A DNA stretch of 64,000 bases, from assembly GCA_016235555.1 (NCBI GenBank), contig JACRKC010000069.1, positions 124,001 through 188,000 of the forward strand, given 5' to 3'. A program made the position numbers and the translations under genes. The notes beneath the pieces were generated by a model, which had not been told where the DNA came from, did not search any database, and worked only from the letters and a program-made list of their open reading frames with translations. Positions 55,924 through 62,412 of the stretch are shown here, piece by piece (positions within the stretch are counted from its first letter, which is position 1; every line of letters begins with the position of its first letter). The DNA is from Verrucomicrobiota bacterium (GTDB taxonomy: Bacteria; Verrucomicrobiota; Verrucomicrobiia; Opitutales; Opitutaceae).

Positions 55924-56412
55924 TCACATTTTCGCGAGCAGATCCGCGGCCACCTTGGCCACCACGCCATCCTGCGCGGACGTGCCGCCGCTGATGCCGA
56001 TCGCGCCGATGGGCACGCCGTCGACCACGAGCGGCAGTCCGCCCTCCACCGTGACGACGTCCGGGAGCGTCATGATGACCGACCGTCCGTCTTTGAGGAT
56101 CGCATCCTCGAACGCCTTCGTCGGCCGCTTGAACCGGATCGAGGTCTTGGCCTTGCCCAGCGCCACATCGATGCTGCCGATCTGCGTGCCGTCCATTTTG
56201 GAAAAATAGACGAGGTTGCCGCCGTCGTCGACGATCGCGATCGCCATGGTCCATTTGTTCCGGGCCGCCTCGGCTTCGGCGGCGGCGGCGAGTTTCCTGG
56301 CGGCTTCGAGCGTGAGCGCTTTCTTCGCAGCGAGCTGGGCGCGGGCCGGCGAGAGGAACAGTCCACCGCAGAGCGCGGCGACGACAAGGGCGAGGCGGAG
56401 CAGGTTTTTCAT
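55924..56412 (-). CDS. Secreted GlcG/HbpS-like (DUF336) protein
   Basis: The 162-residue protein has a signal peptide (cleavage near 'SPARAQ') and a GlcG/HbpS heme-degrading-like domain with 'MAIAIVDDGGNLVYF', 'FKRPTKAF' and the Gly-rich C-terminus 'GVPIGAIGISGGTSAQDGVV'. Family members bind heme or cobalamin-like ligands or are accessory proteins; the exact role is unknown. Its ATG overlaps the stop of the upstream hypothetical gene (ATGA on the minus strand), so the two are coupled. Confidence 0.88.
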   Translation of the reverse strand: MKNLLRLALVVAALCGGLFLSPARAQLAAKKALTLEAARKLAAAAEAEAARNKWTMAIAIVDDGGNLVYFSKMDGTQIGSIDVALGKAKTSIRFKRPTKAFEDAILKDGRSVIMTLPDVVTVEGGLPLVVDGVPIGAIGISGGTSAQDGVVAKVAADLLAKM

Positions 56413-57005
56413 GGGGAAACGGGAGCGCGAGCCAGACAGGCCGGCGGCGAAGCGCAATCCGCAACCGGTCGCGCCGCGCCCGCTGTTTCGAGCACGTCGC
56501 GCCAGAGCCGTGTCTCGCCGGCGTAACCGTGCCGGTCGAGCGCCGCGGCGATCTCTTCGAGCGCGGGCTCGACCACGCGGTGGCGGGGATCGCCCGCGAA
56601 CTCGGGACGCACCGCGCGCGTGAGCGCCCAGCAGGCCCACGCGCGCCACCGGCGCTGGTCACGGCGCGGCTCATTCATGCGATCCGCATAGTGCTGAAAG
56701 TGCACGCGCGGATTGCCGAGAAACACGCCGGGCGGCGTGTGCGCGATGCACCACGCCATCGCCGCATACGGCATCGGCCACGCGTGCAACTCGGCCTCCG
56801 TGCCCGCCAGCTCCGCGCCCATCGCGCGGTCGAGGCAGAGGATGGCGCGGGCCGCGAGCCGGCGCGACCAGAGCGCGTGGCCGTATTCGAGGCACGCGAG
56901 ATAGAACGCGCCGCCCCGATCCGTCTCGCGAAAGGCATGGAGCATCCGCCAGTCGAGCCCGTCACGGGGGGCGGGTAGGTGCGGACACGGCGGGAGAGGC
57001 GTCAT
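56409..57005 (-). CDS. Hypothetical protein, Trp/Arg-rich
   Basis: The 198-residue protein has no family I recognise. It is soluble, rich in Trp, Arg and Ala, and contains 'WRMLHAFRETDRGGAFYLACLEYGHALW' early and 'PPGVFLGNPRVHFQHYADRMN' in the middle, which look like a compact all-helical domain. The ATG at 57005 is preferred because the upstream part of the frame overlaps the start of the divergent DUF374 gene and looks non-coding. It is coupled by a 4-base overlap to the GlcG-like gene downstream. Confidence 0.7.
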   Translation of the reverse strand: MTPLPPCPHLPAPRDGLDWRMLHAFRETDRGGAFYLACLEYGHALWSRRLAARAILCLDRAMGAELAGTEAELHAWPMPYAAMAWCIAHTPPGVFLGNPRVHFQHYADRMNEPRRDQRRWRAWACWALTRAVRPEFAGDPRHRVVEPALEEIAAALDRHGYAGETRLWRDVLETAGAARPVADCASPPACLARAPVSP

Positions 57006-57085
57006 GGGAACGCCGTCGAGCCAGCCGGGAGTTGGCCGCGGGTGCAAGTGCTGCGACTCTTCGCTTGGCGCGCGCCGGGGTTTCC

Positions 57086-57790
57086 GTGACAAAGAGCGGC
57101 TTGAGCGAAGCTCCGCCAACTCCCTCCCCCGCCGCACCGGCGCCGTCGGCGCGCGGCCACGAGATTTCCGGGTGGCGCAGCGTGCTCGTCTGGCCCGCAG
57201 CCATGCTGATGAAGCTCTGGGGCATGTCGCTGCGTTTCGAGGAAACGCCGGAGGACATCGCGGCCTACACGAAGAACGACGAACCCGTCGTCATGGTGCT
57301 GTGGCACAACCGGCTGTTTCTCGCCGCGGAAATCGTGCGCCGCTACCGGGCCGGACGCGTGCCGTATGCGCTCGTGAGCGCGAGCCAGGACGGCGCGTGG
57401 CTCACGGCGTTCTTCGCCCTGGTCGGCCTGCGCACCGTGCGCGGTTCGAGCAGCCGCTTCGGACGCGAGGCGGCCACGGAGCTCGTGGAACTGCTGCGCG
57501 CGGGTAACGACATCGGCATCACGCCCGACGGACCGCGCGGCCCCTGCTACGAGCTGAAGCCGGGCGCGATCATCGTGCCGCGGCGCACCGGGGCGCCGCT
57601 GCTGTTGATCGGCGGCGAGTTTTCCTCGGCGTGGCGGCTGCGCAGTTGGGACCGGTTTTACATTCCCCGGCCGTTTTCCCGCGTGCGGATGCGATGCGAG
57701 CTGGTCACCAACGACCAGCTCGCGGATCGCGATGCGGCGGCCGCGCGGATTCAGGCGAGATTGCTCGCGCTGAATCCGGACCGGGACTGA
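57086..57790 (+). CDS. DUF374 lysophospholipid acyltransferase-like protein
   Basis: The 234-residue protein belongs to the DUF374 branch of acyltransferases related to lipid A and PlsC enzymes. The core motifs are 'VVMVLWHNRLFLAAEI' (with the catalytic His) and 'ITPDGPRGPCYELKPGAI'. The GTG at 57086 is chosen as start: the frame is open to a TTG at 57032, but a Pro/Ala-rich tail precedes the domain in either case. It is the fourth stand-alone or fused acyltransferase of this broad superfamily in the window, but is far from the ether lipid cluster and divergent from the hypothetical gene at 56409. Confidence 0.85.
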   Translation: MTKSGLSEAPPTPSPAAPAPSARGHEISGWRSVLVWPAAMLMKLWGMSLRFEETPEDIAAYTKNDEPVVMVLWHNRLFLAAEIVRRYRAGRVPYALVSASQDGAWLTAFFALVGLRTVRGSSSRFGREAATELVELLRAGNDIGITPDGPRGPCYELKPGAIIVPRRTGAPLLLIGGEFSSAWRLRSWDRFYIPRPFSRVRMRCELVTNDQLADRDAAAARIQARLLALNPDRD

Positions 57791-57809
57791 GCCCGTCGCA
57801 ACCGACGGC

Positions 57810-58271
57810 TCAGAACGCGGGGACGAGCGTCACGTTGCTGCCGGACGCGACCGAGTAGTCTTCGCCGGTATTCCAAGTGAGGTCGTTGACGAGAAATTTG
57901 AACACCACCGGGCGCGACGACTCCGGCAGCTCGATCTGCCAGCGATCATCGGTCACACAGTTCATCAGCATACCTTTGTCCCAGCTGAGGCCGGGGCCCT
58001 CGCCGCGGATGTGCAGCGCGTTGCCGAAGCCGATGTCGATCTGGGCGGTGATCGTCGTCATGAGCGGCTGGGCCGCCACCGGGGCGACGGCAGGCGACTT
58101 GGCCGCCGCCGGGAGCGAGGCAGCCTTCTTTTTGGCCGGAGCCTTGGCGGCCTTGGGCGCGGCAGCGGGTTTCGGTGCAGCCACGGCTTTCGGAGCCGGT
58201 GCAGGCACGGGTTTGGTCGCTGGGGCGGGCGACTTTGTGGACTTGGAAGCGGACTTTTTCATTGCGGTCAT
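57810..58271 (-). CDS. Lys/Pro/Ala-rich tail plus starch-binding-like beta domain
   Basis: The first 70 residues of this 153-residue protein are low-complexity Lys/Ala/Pro, like the tails of histone H1-like bacterial proteins. Residues about 72-153 form a compact beta domain ('MTTITAQIDIGFGNALHIRG', 'WDKGMLMNCVTDDRWQIELP', 'FKFLVNDLTWNTGEDYSV'), reminiscent of CBM20/CBM48 carbohydrate-binding folds. No signal peptide is present. A second ATG three codons in could also be used. The combination suggests a nucleic-acid or polymer-binding tail on a sugar-binding head; function unknown. Confidence 0.7.
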   Translation of the reverse strand: MTAMKKSASKSTKSPAPATKPVPAPAPKAVAAPKPAAAPKAAKAPAKKKAASLPAAAKSPAVAPVAAQPLMTTITAQIDIGFGNALHIRGEGPGLSWDKGMLMNCVTDDRWQIELPESSRPVVFKFLVNDLTWNTGEDYSVASGSNVTLVPAF

Positions 58272-58404
58272 AGGTGTTGAATGAGGCTAGAGAACCCCAG
58301 AATCGGAGACGAACTTAGCAAATGCGGGGCCAAAGCACCAGTCCCCGTTTGTGACATGACCGCAAATTCCTCACGCCAGGGAAACCACAACCAGTAAGCA
58401 ACTT

Positions 58405-58512
58405 ATACCAGCGTCACACAGCTTTCAGACTTTCCACTGCAGGCCCGCCCGGTGGGCGGGCAGCCCGGCCACCGGCCGGGCCTACCGTCAAAAAGCAAGG
58501 TGACGTTGGTAT
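58405..58512. repeat. Palindromic MITE-like repeat, family C copy 2 with terminal inverted repeats
   Basis: The ends ataccagcgtcac and gtgacgttggtat pair at 12 of 13 positions and enclose the double-hairpin core 58442-58482, which is the reverse complement of the core at 53091-53131. It lies in the 433-base non-coding gap between 58272 and 58704, together with a further palindrome at 58533-58597. Confidence 0.75.
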
Positions 58513-58532
58513 GATACCGATTACGAGACGCG

Positions 58533-58597
58533 TTTGGATTTTGCTGGGCCACCGCTTGCCGGTGGGGCCACAACGGCCGGCCCCCTACAGTCCAAAG
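58533..58597. repeat. Palindrome related to family C borders
   Basis: This stretch starts with tttggattttgc and ends with agtccaaagg, the same border type as at 53080-53143, but carries a different GC-rich core (tgggccaccgcttgccggtg). It may be a third, diverged member of the group. Confidence 0.45.
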
Positions 58598-58644
58598 GTT
58601 CTTCGTAATTGTTATGACCCGAAGCCCGGCAGAACCGACTACGC

Positions 58645-58680
58645 AAAAAAAACGGCATCCGGCGCTGACGCCGGATGCCG
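58645..58680 (-). terminator. Rho-independent terminator of the TonB receptor gene
   Basis: A perfect 12-bp stem (cggcatccggcg / cgccggatgccg) with a 4-base loop is followed on the minus strand by eight T residues. It begins 25 bases after the receptor stop codon. It is the clearest intrinsic terminator in the window. Confidence 0.92.
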
Positions 58681-58704
58681 TCGAGATGGGTGCAAGTGCG
58701 ACGA

Positions 58705-61659
58705 CTACAAGCGCAGTTTGTCGAACTTGTAGTCCACGCGGAGCGTGTAGGAGCGTCCGCGCGGATCCGCGATCCGGGGCTCCCAACTGCTGCCGGCACC
58801 GGAGTTGGTGTCGTAGGTGGCCGAGAACGGCGGGTCGGTGTTGAAGAGGTTCTTCACGCCGGCGATGATGGTCGTGTTGCGGAAGCCGCGGTAGGTCGCG
58901 CTGAGACCGTAGACGTTGTAGGGCTTCACAATAGGATTCCACCTGGCCGGAATGATCTGGCCCGTGCCGGTGCCGACGCCTGGCAGCACCGCGTCGCGGT
59001 AGCTGTTGCGGTAGATTTCGTTCACGAGGAAACTCCAGTTGCCCCGGCGGTAGCCGAGGGTTGCGGAATGCTTGGCATGCAGGCCGATGTCGCTCGAGCG
59101 GGTGAAGACATCGATCTCGCTGGCGCTCCACGGCGCGGTCGGCAGCAGACGGGACTTCTTCTCGAGCAGGTAGGACATGTCGAAGCTCGCGGTGAGCTTG
59201 CCCTTGGCGCCGACGTCCATGTCACCCTTCACGCCGAAATCGATGCCGCGGGTGCTGGTCTGGCCGGCGTTCACCCAGCGGGTGTCGATGCGCTGGATGG
59301 TGCCATCGGCGCGGCGCTGGAAGCGGTCCTGGAAAAGCGAGTAGTTTTGCAGGAGTTGCGTGGTGCCGAAGCTTTGGATGGTGCCGCGCCGGTTGACCGA
59401 CCACCAATCGACATTGGCGCTCAGGTGCTTGAACGGCTGGAGCACGACGCCGGCCGAATACATCTTCGCTTTCTCGGGCTGCAGGTCGGGTTTGCCGCCG
59501 AACAGCGTGGTCGCGGAGTTGGGCGCGATCTGCTGGCCGGTGCCGGGGTCGATCAGACCGGTCGAGGCGAGCGGGCTCTCTGTGACCGGGTCATACTGCT
59601 GCTTGAACGTCGGCACACGGAAACCCGTGCTGTAGGCGGAGCGCACGAGGAACTTGTCCATCGGCGCCCAGCGCAGCGTATACTTCGGATTCTTCGCGGT
59701 GCCGAAGCCCGAATACTGGTCGAGACGGCCCGCAGCGTTGAGATCGAGGCCCTTGACGATCGGAATCTGCAGCTCGGCGAACGCCGCCTTGATCGTGCGC
59801 TTGAGCGTGCCGGCGGTTGCGAGGCTGTTGTCGAACGGCGCGTTGAAGATGAGCGCATCGGACGAATTCAGGTTCTGCCGCGTGTCGCCTGTGAAAATGA
59901 AGCTCTCCTGCCGCCAGTCGACGCCGACCGCCGCCTGCAACATGCCGGCGGGCAGTTTCATGACGGAGCCGGAGGCGACCGCATCGTATTCGTCGGTGCG
60001 GTAGGTGCCGCCATACATCGCCACGCCGTTGGCGCGCGTCTTGTCGATCGCGGCCATGGCCTCTGGTGTCTGGGTGTAGGAAAACGGGTCGACGACGCCG
60101 GTGTTGATCAGGTTCACAAACGGCACGGTGAAAACGTAGCCATTGTTGATCACCGACCGGCCGCGGCTCTGCGCGCGGGAGGCACCGATCCGGTAGTCCC
60201 ACTGGGAGAGGAACCCGAGCGGGCCTTCGGCGCCGACCATCGCCCGCCACGTATCGGTGGTCGTGGTATACGCGCGGTTGCCGAGCGGCAGCGACCGCCA
60301 GCGGAAGGCCATCGGCAGGCCGCGGTTGGGCGCGAGTTCGGGGAAGTAGGCGGCGAGCACATTGAAGACCTTGTTGTAGCTCGCTCCGGTGCTCGGATAG
60401 AGCATCCGGAACAACGGATTCGGCACGGTGGTCCGGCCGTCCAGTGCCGTGGTGGTGGCGGCGGCCGAACTCGTCCACTGATTCGGCGAAAAGCTCTTGT
60501 TCGACACGGAGCGGCCGAAGACACCTTCGAAGGTCAACCGGTGCTGGTCGGTCAGCTTGAACGTGCCGCGCGTGACGAGGTTGGTGTTCTTGACCGGTTG
60601 CTGGATGACCGCGGCGCGGCCGGTGTCCCAAGCCGAACCGTATTTCGAAGCGGGCGAGGCCCACAGCACTTCGTCATAGGGTCCCATGCCATCGAGCCCC
60701 GCGTAGCCGGGCCCGCCGGGCAGGTCGACGTAATTGACGCCGTTCACCCGGAGGCTGGCGTTCTGCGGGTCGACCGGACCGACGGAACTGGTGGTGGCGC
60801 CCGCACCACTGCCGCTAAGGACCGTGGGCACCGGAACGGCAGCCGAGCCAATCGCAAACAGCGTCGCGATCGGCGTGCCACGGGTGTCGGGCGAAACACC
60901 GCGCGCCGGTTGGAACGTGTTGACGAAGTCGCGCTGGTCGCCGCGCAGCACCTTGTGGTCAGCGCGGGAGACCGAGACCATGAGGTTGTAACGGTCGCGG
61001 TTCAGGTCGCCGAAACCGGCGACGGCGTTGTAGCGGAAAATGTTGCCCCCACCCTGCTCCGTCGCGTCCATCGCGGCACTCGCGGCGGAGCCCTGATAGT
61101 TGTTCTTCAGGATGAAGTTGATCACGCCGCCGACCGCGTCGGTGCCGTAGATCGCGGATGCGCCGTCTTTCAAAATTTCGACGCGTTCGAGGGCGGCGAA
61201 CGGAATCTGGTTGAGATCGACGACGCCGCCGTTGAGGCCGTGCGACGAGACGCGCCGGCCGTTGAGGAGGATGAGCGTGGCGCCCGCGCCCTGCATGCGG
61301 AGGTTGGCGGAGGTCGCGCCGTTGTTGCCACGCTGAGCGCCAGCCACGACGTCGGCGTTGGACGCGAGGTTGTCGAGCGCGTTGCCGTTGATGTTCAATT
61401 CCATCAGCATCTGCTCGGCGCTGACGACGCCGCGCTGCTCGAGTTCGATCGGCGTGATGGTCACGATCGGCAGCGCGCCCTCGCTTTCGAGGCGCTTGAT
61501 CATCGAGCCGGTGACGACGAACTTGTCGAGCTTCACCGATTCGTCCTTCTTCTCGTCTTTCGGAGCCGCGGCCGGCTGGGCCAGCGCCTCGGTCAGCAGG
61601 CTCGCGGGTGCGAGCAAGGCAAACAATACCGCCCGTTTCCACGGGTTGCGTGCGTTCAT
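58705..61659 (-). CDS. TonB-dependent outer membrane receptor
   Basis: The 984-residue protein has a signal peptide, then a TonB-box-like 'DKFVVTGSMIKR'. The plug domain follows ('NLRMQGAGATLILLNGRRVS', 'IPFAALERVEILKDGASAIYG', 'AVGGVINFILK'), then a long beta barrel with 'RSAYSTGFRVPTFKQQYDP', 'LQPEKAKMYSAGVVLQP' and 'ISGVKNLFNTDPP'-type sequence near the end. It should import a large or scarce nutrient using ExbBD/TonB energy. No SusD-like gene is adjacent. The ATG at 61659 puts the signal peptide at the very N-terminus; an upstream in-frame start at 61695 would add 12 residues. An intrinsic terminator follows the stop. Confidence 0.92.
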   Translation of the reverse strand: MNARNPWKRAVLFALLAPASLLTEALAQPAAAPKDEKKDESVKLDKFVVTGSMIKRLESEGALPIVTITPIELEQRGVVSAEQMLMELNINGNALDNLASNADVVAGAQRGNNGATSANLRMQGAGATLILLNGRRVSSHGLNGGVVDLNQIPFAALERVEILKDGASAIYGTDAVGGVINFILKNNYQGSAASAAMDATEQGGGNIFRYNAVAGFGDLNRDRYNLMVSVSRADHKVLRGDQRDFVNTFQPARGVSPDTRGTPIATLFAIGSAAVPVPTVLSGSGAGATTSSVGPVDPQNASLRVNGVNYVDLPGGPGYAGLDGMGPYDEVLWASPASKYGSAWDTGRAAVIQQPVKNTNLVTRGTFKLTDQHRLTFEGVFGRSVSNKSFSPNQWTSSAAATTTALDGRTTVPNPLFRMLYPSTGASYNKVFNVLAAYFPELAPNRGLPMAFRWRSLPLGNRAYTTTTDTWRAMVGAEGPLGFLSQWDYRIGASRAQSRGRSVINNGYVFTVPFVNLINTGVVDPFSYTQTPEAMAAIDKTRANGVAMYGGTYRTDEYDAVASGSVMKLPAGMLQAAVGVDWRQESFIFTGDTRQNLNSSDALIFNAPFDNSLATAGTLKRTIKAAFAELQIPIVKGLDLNAAGRLDQYSGFGTAKNPKYTLRWAPMDKFLVRSAYSTGFRVPTFKQQYDPVTESPLASTGLIDPGTGQQIAPNSATTLFGGKPDLQPEKAKMYSAGVVLQPFKHLSANVDWWSVNRRGTIQSFGTTQLLQNYSLFQDRFQRRADGTIQRIDTRWVNAGQTSTRGIDFGVKGDMDVGAKGKLTASFDMSYLLEKKSRLLPTAPWSASEIDVFTRSSDIGLHAKHSATLGYRRGNWSFLVNEIYRNSYRDAVLPGVGTGTGQIIPARWNPIVKPYNVYGLSATYRGFRNTTIIAGVKNLFNTDPPFSATYDTNSGAGSSWEPRIADPRGRSYTLRVDYKFDKLRL

Positions 61660-61781
61660 AAGGTTGTGGGTAGAGTTAACTCCGGTCGCCAGCAAACGCC
61701 GGGCCCGGGTTGTGGTGCGGCAAAAAAGTCACTTGGTCAGTCGCAAATAAGCAAGGAGAATGCCGAACGCGGGCGGACCCG

Positions 61782-61922
61782 GGGTGTAACTCAAACTGAT
61801 GTCGGCGCTCTGTAGCGGCGGTCTATGACCGCCGTCGAACTGTCGCATGTGCTTCGTCGGCGGTCATAGACCGCCGCTACAACCGAACCCTTCGTTGACT
61901 GACATCAGTTTGAGTTGCACCC
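61782..61922. repeat. Palindromic MITE-like repeat, family B copy 2, with 9-bp target duplication
   Basis: The 141-bp element has 22-bp terminal inverted repeats with one mismatch (ends gggtgtaactcaaactga and tcagtttgagttgcaccc) and the same inner tagcggcggtctatgac hairpin as copy 1. The 9-bp direct repeat gcggacccg lies exactly outside both ends (61773-61781 and 61923-61931), the signature of a transposition event. It sits upstream of the TonB receptor gene, in a 440-base stretch without protein genes. Confidence 0.9.
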
Positions 61923-62100
61923 GCGGACCCGCGCAGCTCCGTTCTCCGGGCGATGCAGAGCACGCCCCTCTTTCGTCGCGCCCGGCGAAGCATGACTGTG
62001 CAAATGGGGGAGCCGCAACCGCTGCCGGAAAACGCCGCCCTCCCTTGCCAACGCCCAGCGGGGCGTCCTGCGGCTCCGCAACGCGGCCTTGCCGCCGCAA

Positions 62101-62176
62101 TGGTGGACCGGAGGGGGATCAAACCCCTGACCTCGTCGTTGCGAACGACGCGCTCTATCAACTGAGCTACCGGCCC
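62101..62176 (-). tRNA. tRNA-Ala (anticodon CGC)
   Basis: The minus strand folds into a full cloverleaf of 76 bases: acceptor gggccgg/ccggtcc, D arm gctc-agttgata-gagc, anticodon stem cgtcg/cgacg with loop ttcgcaa (anticodon CGC), T arm agggg-tttgatc-cccct, and an encoded CCA end. The acceptor stem has the G3-U70 pair that is the alanine identity element, in agreement with the anticodon. Confidence 0.95.
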
Positions 62177-62231
62177 GTGAGGAACGGGAGGTATTGGGAA
62201 ATCCGCGCCTCCAAGTAAACATCAATTTTTG

Positions 62232-62385
62232 CCGCCCGTTTCGCACCGGCGCATCTCACTTTCCTGCCACGCGGAGGGGCGCTTTTCCAAGCGCCCAAGC
62301 CCGTCGGTTGAAAACCGCCGCTCCGTCGTTCTCGCCGGACGGCAAGAAACTGAGATGTGCCCGTTCCGCACCGCGTCATCTCGGT
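62232..62385. repeat. Structured intergenic element with inverted and direct repeats
   Basis: Between the tRNA and the sulfatase gene, arms 62251-62268 and 62341-62358 are complementary at 16 of 18 positions. A perfect 8-bp hairpin (gggcgctt-ttcc-aagcgccc, 62277-62296) lies within. The sequences around 62234-62257 and 62359-62383 also form an imperfect direct repeat. It may be another dispersed palindrome; no second copy was noticed. Confidence 0.45.
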
Positions 62386-62412
62386 GAGCCGGGCCGACGT
62401 GGGGGACGATTC

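Noticed and set aside
62101-62176. tRNA gene as an integration site for a mobile island
   Set aside because: No integrase and no repeated tRNA end was found nearby; the neighbouring element is a MITE-like repeat with its own target duplication.
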